Shown here: positions 1 through 11,107 of the stretch, in pieces
Layout: the number at the start of each line of letters is the position of its first letter
Numbering within the stretch: position 1 is the first letter of the stretch
Assembly (NCBI GenBank): GCA_018400435.1
Contig: JAGYMW010000010.1
Coordinates: forward strand, 1-41,456
Direction of reading: 5' to 3'
Source of the DNA: Bacillota bacterium
GTDB lineage: Bacteria; Bacillota; Dethiobacteria; DTU022
DNA length: 41,456 nt
Position numbers and translations under genes: made by a program
Notes under the pieces: model-generated
What the model was told of the DNA's origin: nothing
The model's database searches: none
Seen by the model: the letters and a program-made list of their open reading frames with translations, nothing else

Positions 1-107
1 TGCAGATTATTACACAGTCTGCAACTTCATCTATAACATATAAATCTAAATAATATGTGCATAGAATAATCTCTTTAAAAATAATCATTGAAAGGAGTTT
101 CTTCATA

Positions 108-1217
108 ATGCGTATCACCGCAGACACAGCGGCACTGGCTTCCTGTTTGGACATTATTGAAAAAGCTCTCCCTCTTCGGACTACTATACCGATCATCGGT
201 AATATTTTCTTGGAAGCAACTGAAGATAATCTGTCCTTTTCAACCACTAATCTTGAAATGTTTATAAATTGCAGTATTCCCAATAAAAATGATCAGTCCG
301 GTAAAATCTTACTTCCCCCAAAGATTATAGATATTGTCCGTTATTTTCCAACAGAAGAAATTAAAATAGATATAAATTGGGACAATTATCGCCTGGATAT
401 ATCCGGCGGTTCATCTCATTTTAATCTCTACGGCGCAGATTACCATGATTATCCTGTTTTTACTCTTCCTGATCATACAGAAAATGAAAGCCTTGTGGTT
501 GAACAAAATGTTTTCAAAAAAAATATGCGCAAGGTTGTTTTTGCTGCTTCCAATGAGGAAACCAGACCCGCTTTTAATGGTATTCTTTTCCAATTTAACA
601 ATCAACATTTAATCTTAACTGCTTCTGATACCTATCGGTTGGTCGTAAAAGAGATATCAAATGACAGCTGGACAATAAATAATAAAAAATGTTTGGTTCC
701 GGCAAAAGCGATGCGAGAACTTCTCAGGATTCTAGGAGATCAAAATCAAAATATGTCTCTTTCAGTAACCGATGATCTACTGTTATTCGAGTTTGGACAG
801 GTCCAATTATCAGCCAGGCTGCTTGACGAAAAATACCCTGATGTCAGCGGTGTGATTCCTAAAGAGTACAAAAGCAGGATCACAATTGACAGAAAGGTTC
901 TTGAAGATACAATCAGCAGAGCTTCCCTTCTGGCGGAGGGAAAGAATCAGGCTGTTAATCTTTTGTTAAAGGAGCAAAAACTCGAAGTTAAGGTTTCTTC
1001 ACAGCAGGGTAGCATGGAAGATTTTGTCCCTGTTGAACATGAAGGAGAAAATTTAGAGCTCTATGTTAACAGTCGTTTCATTCTTGATTTTTTAAAAATG
1101 GTTGATGACAATCGCATTATCATAGACTTTCACGGCGATGGTGGACCGCTTGTTTTCAGGCTTCCAAAAGATGAAGGTTACCTTTATCTGGTTTTGCCAA
1201 TCAAGAAAATGAACTAA
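108..1217 (+). CDS. dnaN: DNA polymerase III subunit beta (sliding clamp)
   Basis: This is the ring-shaped clamp that tethers the replicative polymerase to DNA. The ATG at 108 (MRITADTAAL...) is chosen because AAAGGAG lies 11 bases upstream; an in-frame upstream extension would add an AT-rich leader unlike any clamp. The product is 369 residues, the normal family length, and reads as three successive clamp domains of about 120 residues. The C-terminus LVLPIKKMN matches the usual end of the third domain. recF follows after 25 bases, the standard dnaA-dnaN-recF order, so dnaA is expected just upstream of the window. The family call is secure from the sequence and the context. Confidence 0.97.
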   Translation: MRITADTAALASCLDIIEKALPLRTTIPIIGNIFLEATEDNLSFSTTNLEMFINCSIPNKNDQSGKILLPPKIIDIVRYFPTEEIKIDINWDNYRLDISGGSSHFNLYGADYHDYPVFTLPDHTENESLVVEQNVFKKNMRKVVFAASNEETRPAFNGILFQFNNQHLILTASDTYRLVVKEISNDSWTINNKKCLVPAKAMRELLRILGDQNQNMSLSVTDDLLLFEFGQVQLSARLLDEKYPDVSGVIPKEYKSRITIDRKVLEDTISRASLLAEGKNQAVNLLLKEQKLEVKVSSQQGSMEDFVPVEHEGENLELYVNSRFILDFLKMVDDNRIIIDFHGDGGPLVFRLPKDEGYLYLVLPIKKMN

Positions 1218-1242
1218 TCATAAACCGGAGGAACCTGAATAC

Positions 1243-2376
1243 TTGTATTATCTGACCAATTTAACCCTCAAGAAGTTTAGGAATTATGAAAGTCAATATG
1301 TTGAATTCAATCGCGGACTTAACATTTTCGTTGGTAGTAATGCACAGGGAAAAACAAATATTCTTGAAGCAATTTATTATTTGTCTGTAACCCGTTCTTT
1401 TCGTACCAGGCGTGATCAAGAACTGACTCAAATTGGTGATCAACTATTTTTTTTAAAAGGGGTTTTTTTGAAAGACGAGTTTTATCATGTTGTCCAAATA
1501 AGTTATCATAGGAACAGTCCTCTTAAGATTCTTTCAAACAATGAAAAGGTGGAAAGATTTCTTCATATTCAAAGCTTTCCTGTGGTTGTTTTTAGCCCGG
1601 ATGATTTAATGATTATCCGTGACAGCCCGGCCATACGCAGAAGATTCTTAAACCTGGAAATTTCGAAATTTAAAGGTACATATTTCCAAAACCTTAAAGA
1701 ATATCAAAGAGTTCTTCTTCAACGGAACAGATTGTTGAAAGAAAACAGATACAATTCTCATCTCAACAAAATGCTGGATCCATGGAATCAGGCACTGGTC
1801 AGCGTGGGAACAAAAATAATCCATGATCGCATTGAGATGGTTGAAGACCTGGGAAAAAAGGCACAGTTTTTCTTTAACCAGATGTACGGGGAAAAGGCAA
1901 ACCTTACTTTAAATTATCGATGCAGTGTTGGCTGCTTTGAGCAACCCGATGAAACCAGAACAAAGTTTCACGGAGCCTTATCAGAGGGCAGGCGGATTGA
2001 ACTAAAAAGAGGATCGACCATGTACGGGCCTCACCTTGATGACCTTAAGATCGCCATCAATGGAAACAATACAAGATATTATTCTTCACAGGGGCAAAAA
2101 AGAGCTGCAGCCCTCTCTTTAAAAATGGCCGAAGCAATGATGTTGAAAGAGAAAACGGGATTGAACCCTGTTATATTACTTGACGATGTCTTTTCGGAAT
2201 TTGACAGAGTGCGTAAAGAATACCTGCTCCTTTTTTTGAAGGAAAATGGAGGGCAGTGTTTTTTAACTTCTGCTGTTGCCATTGAGGATTTACTAAAAAA
2301 AACGGAAAAAGATTATAAAGTAATGTCTGTTGAACAGGGGAGGATTGTCAGTGAAACAGGTGGGTTCTCTTGTTGA
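1243..2376 (+). CDS. recF: DNA replication and repair protein RecF
   Basis: RecF is an SMC/ABC-like ATPase that helps load RecA at gapped DNA through the RecFOR pathway. Translation starts at a TTG at 1243, preceded by GGAGGAA at a good distance; the N-terminus (MYYLTNLTLKKFRNYES) is typical. A Walker A motif GSNAQGKT is at residues 31-38, an ABC-type signature YSSQGQKR lies near residue 280, and Walker B VILLDDVFSEFD is near residue 308. Length is 377 residues, normal for the family. The 3' end overlaps the next gene by 26 bases, so the two are translationally linked. Confidence 0.97.
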   Translation: MYYLTNLTLKKFRNYESQYVEFNRGLNIFVGSNAQGKTNILEAIYYLSVTRSFRTRRDQELTQIGDQLFFLKGVFLKDEFYHVVQISYHRNSPLKILSNNEKVERFLHIQSFPVVVFSPDDLMIIRDSPAIRRRFLNLEISKFKGTYFQNLKEYQRVLLQRNRLLKENRYNSHLNKMLDPWNQALVSVGTKIIHDRIEMVEDLGKKAQFFFNQMYGEKANLTLNYRCSVGCFEQPDETRTKFHGALSEGRRIELKRGSTMYGPHLDDLKIAINGNNTRYYSSQGQKRAAALSLKMAEAMMLKEKTGLNPVILLDDVFSEFDRVRKEYLLLFLKENGGQCFLTSAVAIEDLLKKTEKDYKVMSVEQGRIVSETGGFSC

Positions 2377-2653
2377 AAAGATGTTGAAAAATTGTGGATT
2401 ATGGCAAGGGTACCAGCAGCATCTGCTCATTGAGAACTGGGAACAGATAATGGGCCCAGCTTTATCCGAGGTGACCAGAGCGGAAAAATTGGACCATGGT
2501 ATAATATGGGTTTCAGTGAAAGATTCAGTATGGTCTTATCATCTGTCATTGATGAAAACTCAGTTAATTGATAAACTAAACAGGTATGCCGGAAATAAAA
2601 TGGTCCGTGATATTTTTTTTGTTATTGATGAACCGGATCAGAAGGAATCGTAA
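2351..2653 (+). CDS. DUF721 / DciA-like protein
   Basis: A 100-residue protein of the DUF721 family, located between recF and remB/gyrB as in many Bacillota. DciA, a DUF721 member, loads the replicative helicase in many bacteria, so a DNA-replication role is plausible, but members in Bacillota that also possess a DnaI-type loader are not characterised. The GTG at 2351 is preferred: GGGGAGGA sits six bases upstream, inside the 3' end of recF. The conserved core around LLIENWEQIMGPALSEVTRAEKL and the segment ending in WSYHLSLMK are the recognisable family parts. Confidence 0.8.
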   Translation: MKQVGSLVEKMLKNCGLWQGYQQHLLIENWEQIMGPALSEVTRAEKLDHGIIWVSVKDSVWSYHLSLMKTQLIDKLNRYAGNKMVRDIFFVIDEPDQKES

Positions 2654-2754
2654 ACAATCAGTGTAATTATATTATCCAGAGCCTGTCCTTTATCATAGAA
2701 TACAACAATTACCCCCTAAAAGTGGGACTGTTGCGCAGCGCAAGGAGTAAACTA

Positions 2755-2994
2755 ATGTATTTGCACATAGGAGATGCCCAAATTGTTTTCAGCCGCGAGT
2801 TGATCGGTATTTTTAAATCTGATCAAAATGACAATACAACCAATAAAGAATTTCTCGAATCTTTACCTGAAGGAGAGATAAAGGTTATTGCAAAAGCAGA
2901 AAGGCCTAAATCTTTCATTGTTACCGATAAAAGGGTTTTTATATCCCCTATTTCTCCTCTTACACTGGGCAGGCGTCTGAAATATTCTCGCTAA
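2755..2994 (+). CDS. remB: Extracellular matrix regulator RemB-like (DUF370, YaaB)
   Basis: A 79-residue DUF370 protein. In Bacillus subtilis the family members RemA and RemB affect biofilm matrix expression; RemA binds DNA directly. The ATG at 2755 follows AAGGAG at 2741-2746, so the longer upstream in-frame start is not needed. Family landmarks are the opening MYLHIGDAQIVFSRELIGIF and the ending FIVTDKRVFISPISPLTLGRR. It lies between the DUF721 gene and gyrB, the same place as yaaB in Bacillus. Regulatory targets cannot be inferred from this window. Confidence 0.88.
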   Translation: MYLHIGDAQIVFSRELIGIFKSDQNDNTTNKEFLESLPEGEIKVIAKAERPKSFIVTDKRVFISPISPLTLGRRLKYSR

Positions 2995-3026
2995 AAATGC
3001 CTGCGTGTAAATGTCTGTAAAAAGAA

Positions 3027-3035
3027 TGATATAAT
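3027..3035 (+). promoter_or_regulatory. Probable extended -10 promoter for gyrB
   Basis: TGATATAAT fits an extended -10 element (TGnTATAAT) perfectly. It sits about 50 bases upstream of the gyrB start, in the 92-base gap after remB. No convincing -35 element is seen at 17 bases, which extended -10 promoters tolerate. A second TATAAT at 3063-3068 has only a 14-base spacing to a TTGTAC and is less likely. Confidence 0.45.
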
Positions 3036-3083
3036 ACTATTGTTGTACAGATTTATCTTAATTATAATTTTGTCCAGAGGTGA

Positions 3084-5009
<1,926 letters not shown>

Positions 5010-5102
5010 CAGCAGATGATCTTCGTGATGGATCATTATAACCTGCACTATTCCGGACCTGCCGGTCAAACAGTGAATGAAATGGTCGGAAACTAGATAA
5101 TA

Positions 5103-5142
5103 AAAAAGCCTCTCCGGTTTTCTCTGCCGGGTGAGGCTTTTT
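5103..5142 (+). terminator. Rho-independent terminator after gyrB (bidirectional)
   Basis: A ten-base stem AAAAAGCCTC / GAGGCTTTTT encloses an inner CCGG / CCGG stem, with a T run at its 3' end. Because the stem has A and T runs at opposite ends, it can stop transcription from gyrB and from the convergent lipoprotein gene. Confidence 0.85.
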
Positions 5143-5173
5143 GTTCATTGGTGTTATGGTTAATGAGTCTCTG

Positions 5174-5797
5174 TTAATTGTTGATTCTATGAAGATCAAA
5201 AATTAACCCTTCAGTTTCTCCGCCGGGAAGATATCTAAACATGATTGTATCCTCGGGCTGCAGTTCCATCTGGTCCAGAACTATCTTGGCCTCATCCTTG
5301 AGAGTAAAGATCCTTGTCGGCAGTTCTTCCGGAACGCCGCTTATTTTTATCCCAATCTGGTCCTCTGCAACCCGGTTCATGTATCTACCCGAGTCAGTGC
5401 GGCATTCTTCCGTTTCTGTATTTTCAACAATGCTTATTGTGATTGCTTTGCCCTGTTCGGGATATGATTCTGCTAAAAATCCTTCATGCCAGACATCAAC
5501 CTTTTGTCCTCGCGCCAGCTTATCCTGCCCCAGCTGTTCACCATCAAGCTCAATGACCGTGTCTTCATCTACCGCAAAATAAACGGCTCTTTTACCTCCT
5601 TCAAACCAGAGCTGTCGTGGAATGTTGACATCCTCGATTTCGCTCACTACCAGGATCTTACTTTCATCAATTTCATAAATCAAGCCGCTGATGGGTATCA
5701 TTTCTTCCGTATCATTCTCTGGTTGTTCCGCCGTGCAGCCGGTGGCCATAATGAACAGGATCAGAAAGGTCAGCGAAAATAAAGTCTGTTTTTTCAT
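5174..5797 (-). CDS. Lipoprotein with DUF3221-like domain
   Basis: A 207-residue exported lipoprotein of unknown function. The first 20 residues form a signal peptide (MKK then a hydrophobic stretch) ending in the lipobox MATGC, so Cys21 should be lipidated and the protein anchored outside the membrane. The mature part contains ISGLIYEIDESKILVVS, KVDVWHEGFLAESYPEQG and AKIVLDQM, which resemble DUF3221 (YobA-type) domains; a second, weaker copy may lie near residues 150-205. The ATG is preceded by GAGGAGTG. It is convergent with gyrB and separates gyrB from gyrA, which are often adjacent. The domain name is from memory of the family pattern. Confidence 0.72.
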   Translation of the reverse strand: MKKQTLFSLTFLILFIMATGCTAEQPENDTEEMIPISGLIYEIDESKILVVSEIEDVNIPRQLWFEGGKRAVYFAVDEDTVIELDGEQLGQDKLARGQKVDVWHEGFLAESYPEQGKAITISIVENTETEECRTDSGRYMNRVAEDQIGIKISGVPEELPTRIFTLKDEAKIVLDQMELQPEDTIMFRYLPGGETEGLIFDLHRINN

Positions 5798-6035
5798 GCC
5801 GATTCACTCCTCACATCTCTTTTAAATTAATAGACACTTAAAAACAGGAATAGTTCCCTGCACGTTGGGAAACATTCTCCGGAACCCTTTACCCCGATCA
5901 TATTTCATGTTTTAATTAAGCTTAAGTAGCAGTATTTCTGCTATAACAAGCTGAATGAAGAACTATTTAAGCTGATTCACAGTCCAGCTTGGCTGCGTAG
6001 TTTATATCTCATGGGTTGTCAAGGAGGCCAGTACA

Positions 6036-6566
6036 ATGACAATGATCTTGCAACTTCTTATTCCTTACTTTATTCTGGCAGCAGTGATTTTTGGGTACAT
6101 TTACTACCGTTACCTCAAGCTCGGACCTGTCCTGTACAGGGTTAATAGGGCTCTTTTCGTGAAGCAAAACTTCGATTCATTGGTGCTTATTATTATTCTT
6201 GCCGTGGCATCATACTTTTTGATCCGCTATGAGCTGAATAATATAAAAGTTGTAGAAGAAGAACTGCCTTTCTCTTTCTACTTTAATATGATCTTTTACA
6301 TTGTTCTGCTCATTGCTGTTGTGGCCAGGGAGGTTGAGAAACCTACACTGCGTGAAAAAGGTATTGCCTCTTCCCGCGGTTTGTGGAACTGGCAGGAGAT
6401 AGGATCTTATCGCTGGTCCGGCCGTAACTTGATTGTCAATATCAAGCGTGGCAATAAAACCCGCTCTGAAATATGGTTGGTTGGTCCGATTGAAAAAAAG
6501 AATATTGCCCTGATCTTGAAAGATAAGTGCCCCCTCCGGTCGAAACGATCACGAAAGAAGATTTAA
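6036..6566 (+). CDS. Small membrane protein, possibly DUF5673
   Basis: A 176-residue protein with three predicted membrane segments at roughly residues 7-27, 46-66 and 80-97, followed by a soluble C-terminal part of about 75 residues. That part contains GLWNWQEIGSYRW and NLIVNIKRGNKTRSEIW, resembling the cytosolic PH-like portion of DUF5673 proteins; the assignment is tentative. The C-terminus is very basic (RSKRSRKKI). The ATG at 6036 follows AAGGAGG. It sits alone between the lipoprotein gene and gyrA. No function is proposed. Confidence 0.7.
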   Translation: MTMILQLLIPYFILAAVIFGYIYYRYLKLGPVLYRVNRALFVKQNFDSLVLIIILAVASYFLIRYELNNIKVVEEELPFSFYFNMIFYIVLLIAVVAREVEKPTLREKGIASSRGLWNWQEIGSYRWSGRNLIVNIKRGNKTRSEIWLVGPIEKKNIALILKDKCPLRSKRSRKKI

Positions 6567-6748
6567 TGTATTACGTAATTGGGAGGATCTTTTCCGGGCT
6601 GTGAATTTGTGATAAACTTAATAATGTTATCCATTCCAGATGCTAAGTGAATGAATGACCTTGCTTTGTCAAATTGACTGTTAGCCCGGGTATTATGGGA
6701 CGGATTTTCCGGGTAGCGGTTTAGCACGTTTTTAATAAAGGAGATATT

Positions 6749-9166
6749 ATGTCCGAAAGAGAAAATATTGTGCCCGTAAATATCTATGATGAGGTTAAAG
6801 TGTCGTTTCTTGACTATGCCATGAGCGTCATCGTCAGCAGAGCCTTGCCGGATGTACGTGACGGGTTAAAGCCGGTCCACAGGCGTATTTTATTCGCCAT
6901 GTCGGAAATGGGCTCAACTCATGATAAACCGCATCGTAAATCGGCCCGTATAGTTGGTGAAGTGCTTGGTAAATACCATCCACACGGCGATGTGGCGATT
7001 TACGATACGCTGGTCAGGCTGGCCCAGAATTTCTCCATCCGTTATCTGCTTGTCGATGGGCATGGTAATTTTGGTTCCCAGGATGGCGACTCTGCAGCAG
7101 CGATGCGTTATACCGAAGCACGGCTTTCAGGAATTGCCGGGTCGATGCTGTCTGATCTGGAAAAAGAAACAGTCGGTTTCCGTCCTAATTTCGACGAGAG
7201 TCTTGATGAACCGGTAGTCCTTCCTTCGCGATTCCCCAATTTGCTGGCGAACGGATCTTCAGGTATTGCCGTAGGTATGGCTACAAATATTCCGCCGCAT
7301 AATCTTACTGAACTTATTGACGCTCTTAACTATCTTATCAAACACCCTGAAGCATCAATCCGTGATTTGATGAGAATAGTACAAGGGCCCGACTTTCCCA
7401 CTGGTGGTATCATTGTTGGGCATGAGGGCATTTATTCTGCCTATCAGACCGGCAGAGGGATTATCAAACTGCGTGGCCAGGCCCAGATCGAGAAAAAAGA
7501 CAAAGGGCGTTGCCAGATAGTGGTTACTGAACTTCCATATCAGCAGAACAAGGCCAAACTGGTTGAAAAAATTGCCGATCTGGTCAAGGAGCAGAAGATA
7601 GCCGGGATTACCGACCTGCGGGACGAGTCGGACCGCTCCGGTGTCAGGGTAGTGATGGAGATTAAAAAAGATTATGATCCGCAGGTCATAATCAATCAGC
7701 TTTATAAATTCTCGCCCCTGCAGCAGACTTACGGGATTATAATGCTAGCCTTGGTAGACGGTCAGCCGAGGGTGCTCACCCTGAAACAGATGATGGCCTA
7801 CTATTTGGAACATCAAAAAGAAGTTATCAGGCGGCGTTCACAGTATGACTTAAAAAAAGCTGAAGACAGGCTGCATATTGTTGAAGGTCTTCTTACTGCT
7901 CTTGATATGCTCGATGAAGTCATCGCCCTGATCCGGGCTTCACAGGATGTACAGGCTGCCAGAGAAGGATTAATAGGACTACTTTCTATAACTGAAAAGC
8001 AGGCTCAGTCTATCCTTGATATGAGGCTGCAGCGATTAACCCAACTGGAAATAACAAAGCTGACGGAAGAACGCGGGCAGTTACTGAATACAATCAATTA
8101 TCTCCAGCGAATCCTGGCGGAAGAATCCCTGGTTCTCAATATTATCAGTGAAGAACTGGCAGCTATCCAGAAAAAATACGGTGACGAAAGACGTACGCAA
8201 ATCGTTGCCGATGAAGGCGAAGTTATCCTCACTGACCTGATTTTCCAGGAAGATGTTGTGGTAACCTTAACGAATCGCGGCTATATCAAGCGACTGCCAC
8301 TGACCACCTATCACAGCCAGCACCGTGGTGGACGAGGAGTAAAAGGCATGCAAACCCGAGAAAATGACCGGGTGGAACAATGCCACGTGGCTTCTACGCA
8401 TGACAGGATGCTCTGCTTCAGCAACAGGGGCAAGGTTTATCTCCTTCATGTTCATGAAATACCGGAATCGGGCCGTCAGTCAAGAGGTACTGCCCTGGTC
8501 AATTTGCTGCCGCTGGAAGAAAAGGAATTCATTACGGCTACTCTGCCCATTGCTGAATTTGAAGCAGACCGCTTTCTCCTGATGGTTACAGTCAGAGGAG
8601 TGATTAAGAAAACGGCTCTGACGGAATATAGAAATACACGGAAAACCGGCCTGATTGCCCTTAACCTTGCTCCTGACGATGAGCTGATGACCGTTAAGCT
8701 TACTGATGGGTACAAAGAGGTCATAGTGGGAACCAGCGCAGGCCTTTTTGTTAGATTCCCCGAATCTGATGTCCGGCCTATGGGCCGGGCGGCCAGGGGC
8801 GTTAAGGCGGTTTCCCTGGGTGCTGATGACAGGGTCATTGGTGCTGATCTTGTCACTGCCGAATCGCGACTGCTCATTGCCTCAGCGAGAGGATACGGCA
8901 AGAGGGTCAAGGTCAGTGATTTTAGCGTTCATCACCGCGGTGGCAAGGGTATGCTGGGAATGAAGCTCACAACACAGAGCGGGCCGCTGGCGATATTTGT
9001 TGTTCTGCAGGGTGAGGAAGAAGAATTTATGATAATTACCGCTCATGGTGTGGTCAACCGCCAGAAAATGGAACAGGTTTCTTTACTGGGCCGTTATGCT
9101 CGCGGTGTAACCCTGATTCGACTTGATAAAAATGACCGGGTTGTCAATCTGATAGCCCTTGATTAG
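6749..9166 (+). CDS. gyrA: DNA gyrase subunit A
   Basis: The DNA-cleaving and wrapping subunit of gyrase, 805 residues. The catalytic tyrosine is Tyr121 in [10 protein letters not shown]. The C-terminal beta-pinwheel has a GyrA box QHRGGRG at residues 524-530, which marks gyrase rather than topoisomerase IV, plus repeated pinwheel motifs such as [11 protein letters not shown]. The quinolone-resistance-determining region reads [10 protein letters not shown]: the residue matching E. coli Ser83 is Val82, while the acidic residue matching Asp87 is kept. The start at 6749 follows AAAGGAGA. The carboxyltransferase gene follows after 29 bases with no terminator. Confidence 0.98.
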   Translation: MSERENIVPVNIYDEVKVSFLDYAMSVIVSRALPDVRDGLKPVHRRILFAMSEMGSTHDKPHRKSARIVGEVLGKYHPHGDVAIYDTLVRLAQNFSIRYLLVDGHGNFGSQDGDSAAAMRYTEARLSGIAGSMLSDLEKETVGFRPNFDESLDEPVVLPSRFPNLLANGSSGIAVGMATNIPPHNLTELIDALNYLIKHPEASIRDLMRIVQGPDFPTGGIIVGHEGIYSAYQTGRGIIKLRGQAQIEKKDKGRCQIVVTELPYQQNKAKLVEKIADLVKEQKIAGITDLRDESDRSGVRVVMEIKKDYDPQVIINQLYKFSPLQQTYGIIMLALVDGQPRVLTLKQMMAYYLEHQKEVIRRRSQYDLKKAEDRLHIVEGLLTALDMLDEVIALIRASQDVQAAREGLIGLLSITEKQAQSILDMRLQRLTQLEITKLTEERGQLLNTINYLQRILAEESLVLNIISEELAAIQKKYGDERRTQIVADEGEVILTDLIFQEDVVVTLTNRGYIKRLPLTTYHSQHRGGRGVKGMQTRENDRVEQCHVASTHDRMLCFSNRGKVYLLHVHEIPESGRQSRGTALVNLLPLEEKEFITATLPIAEFEADRFLLMVTVRGVIKKTALTEYRNTRKTGLIALNLAPDDELMTVKLTDGYKEVIVGTSAGLFVRFPESDVRPMGRAARGVKAVSLGADDRVIGADLVTAESRLLIASARGYGKRVKVSDFSVHHRGGKGMLGMKLTTQSGPLAIFVVLQGEEEEFMIITAHGVVNRQKMEQVSLLGRYARGVTLIRLDKNDRVVNLIALD

Positions 9167-9195
9167 AAAAATTCTTATTTAAAGCGGGTGGATAG

Positions 9196-10695
9196 ATGAC
9201 AGAAAAGAAAAAAATTGGTATAACCGATACATCTTTACGCGACGCTCACCAATCGCTGCTGGCTACCCGGATGCGTTTGGTAGAGATGTTGCCGATCCTT
9301 GAATTTATGGACCAGATTGGATATCATTCCCTGGAAGTGTGGGGTGGAGCTACCTTTGATACTTGTATGAGGTTTTTGGATGAAGATCCCTGGGAGCGTC
9401 TGAGGCAGCTGCGTAAGGGACTGCCCAATACAAAACTGCAAATGCTTTTACGTGGTCAGAATATAGTCGGTTACCGTCACTATCCCGATGATGTCCTTGC
9501 TGAGTTTGTCAAGAAAGCTGTTACTAACGGTATAGATATTATAAGAATTTTTGATGCGCTAAATGATCTGCGCAATATGGAACAGGCTATCAAGTACACG
9601 AAGGCGGAAGGAGCACATGCTCAGGGAACGATCAGTTATACAATCAGTCCCCTCCATAACAATGATCATTTTGTAAAAATGGGATCCGATCTGAAAAACG
9701 TGGGAGCTGATTCAATTTGTATTAAGGATATGGCTGGCTTGATCGCTCCCTATGATGCCTATGAACTGGTCAGTCGACTCAAACAGGAAGTCGCCCTGCC
9801 TGTTCAGTTGCACTGCCACTATACCAGTGGGATGGCCTCCATGTCGTATTTAAAGGCAGTGGAAGCGGGAGTCGATGTTATTGACACAGCTAATGCAGCA
9901 CTGGCTATGGGCGCCAGCCAACCGGCAACGGATAGCATGGTTGCCGCTTTGCAGGGAACGCGCTATGATACCGGTCTCGATCTTGAAATGCTGGCAATAG
10001 TTAGCCAGCATTTCAAGGAAATCAGCTGTGACTATGAAATACCGCGGGACGTTCTGGCGGTCGATACAAATGTCCTCAGCTACCAGATACCGGGCGGGAT
10101 GATTTCCAACCTTGCTTCCCAACTTGCGGAACAGAAGGCTACTCATCTTTTAAAGGAAGTTCTTGCCGAAGTTCCTAAAGTTCGCGCTGATCTTGGTTAC
10201 CCTCCCCTGGTAACACCGAGCAGTCAGATAGTAGGGACACAGGCGGTAGTCAATGTCCTTACAGGCGAGCGCTATAAAATGGTTTCAACTGAAATTAAGA
10301 ACTACCTGCGCGGTCTTTACGGCAGGCCTCCCGGTGAAATAAACCCGGATGTCCTGGAAAAAGTGCTCAAAGACGAACAACCCATCAGCGGACGGCCGGC
10401 CGATCAGCTCAAACCACAGCTGGAAGAAGCCAAAAAAGAAATAGCCGAATATATTGAACAGGAAGAAGATGTCTTGTCTTACGTTATTTTCCCCAATGTA
10501 GCCATCGATTTTTTCAAGCGACGCAGGGGCATACTCCCTCCGTTGGAGCTTAAAAATAGCTGTGACAGTGGTACAGTAATCAATGCAGCAAAGGATCCGA
10601 AGAGCGAAACGGAAAATCCGGCCCTGGCTGATCTGCAGGCGGTAGACGAATCGCTGATTGGCAGTGATGAAAGGAATGTCATTTACCCCGCTTAA
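9196..10695 (+). CDS. Biotin-dependent carboxyltransferase subunit (PycB / OadA type)
   Basis: A 499-residue carboxyltransferase-domain protein of the pyruvate carboxylase subunit B / oxaloacetate decarboxylase alpha / transcarboxylase 5S family. Landmarks are TDTSLRDAHQSLLATRMR at the N-terminus, RIFDALNDLRN, the lysine of CIKDMAGL (carbamylated lysine in the family) and the metal-binding HCHYTSGMA. A conserved carboxylase domain extends to about residue 460. The biotinyl domain with its AMKM motif is absent; the last 45 residues are a low-complexity tail. The enzyme should therefore work with a separate biotin carrier and either a biotin carboxylase or a decarboxylase membrane complex, none of which is in the window. 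Pyruvate/oxaloacetate interconversion is the most likely role. Confidence 0.88.
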   Translation: MTEKKKIGITDTSLRDAHQSLLATRMRLVEMLPILEFMDQIGYHSLEVWGGATFDTCMRFLDEDPWERLRQLRKGLPNTKLQMLLRGQNIVGYRHYPDDVLAEFVKKAVTNGIDIIRIFDALNDLRNMEQAIKYTKAEGAHAQGTISYTISPLHNNDHFVKMGSDLKNVGADSICIKDMAGLIAPYDAYELVSRLKQEVALPVQLHCHYTSGMASMSYLKAVEAGVDVIDTANAALAMGASQPATDSMVAALQGTRYDTGLDLEMLAIVSQHFKEISCDYEIPRDVLAVDTNVLSYQIPGGMISNLASQLAEQKATHLLKEVLAEVPKVRADLGYPPLVTPSSQIVGTQAVVNVLTGERYKMVSTEIKNYLRGLYGRPPGEINPDVLEKVLKDEQPISGRPADQLKPQLEEAKKEIAEYIEQEEDVLSYVIFPNVAIDFFKRRRGILPPLELKNSCDSGTVINAAKDPKSETENPALADLQAVDESLIGSDERNVIYPA

Positions 10696-10783
10696 AAAAT
10701 AACCTTAACAGAAACCCTGCAGGATAAAACAGCCATGAAAACAGTAAAAATTTGGTTACCGAAAAAAAATAGTGCGTTTCTTG

Positions 10784-10812
10784 TTGACACCCCCGGGTGG
10801 TGGATCTATAAT
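10784..10812 (+). promoter_or_regulatory. Consensus sigma-A promoter of the ilv-leu operon
   Basis: A perfect TTGACA at 10784-10789 and a perfect TATAAT at 10807-10812 are separated by exactly 17 bases. Transcription should begin near 10819 and enter the T-box leader. Such a strong promoter is consistent with control by termination rather than by initiation. Confidence 0.92.
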
Positions 10813-10818
10813 AAAAAG

Positions 10819-11072
10819 CAATCTCTCATTGAAAGGCCATGATGGGCAGGAGTAAGCGGCGGTGTTTTTTTCAGAGAGCCGGGGCAGGTGCAAACCGGTA
10901 AAACATGTCGTTGAAGGTCGGTCCGGAGCTGTTCGGCTGAATTACAGTAAGCCGAACCGGGTTGATACCGTTACCATGATCAGCAAGAAGCATTATCCTG
11001 AAAAAATAATGCTGAAAAAGGGTGGTACCGCGGAGGAAACCCTTCGCCCCTTTGGGCGGAGGGTATTTTTAT
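10819..11072 (+). promoter_or_regulatory. T-box leader controlling ilvE-ilvD-ilvB-ilvN-leuC-leuD
   Basis: A tRNA-sensing leader. The T-box sequence AGGGTGGTACCGCGG is at 11019-11033. It is followed by an 11-bp terminator stem (11039-11049 with 11054-11064; one G-U pair) and a T-rich tract. Stem I features are visible upstream: GGAGTAAG near 10850 and AGAGAGCCGG at 10873-10882 pairing with a later CCGG. Uncharged tRNA would stabilise the antiterminator and allow read-through. The specifier is probably GTC (valine) at 10917-10919 in the context GAAGGTCG, by analogy with the usual position; a different branched-chain codon cannot be excluded without folding. Confidence 0.93.
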
Positions 11073-11107
11073 ATATTGATATATATTATGGGAGGAGAGA
11101 GTGGAAG

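Noticed and set aside
1-70. DnaA boxes or origin in the first bases
   Set aside because: TTATTACACA and TGTGCATAG are near-matches only, and the segment is too short to judge. The origin is more likely upstream of the window.
10862-11107. N-terminal extension of IlvE
   Set aside because: The open frame here coincides with the T-box leader RNA and terminator; the protein homology begins at 11108.
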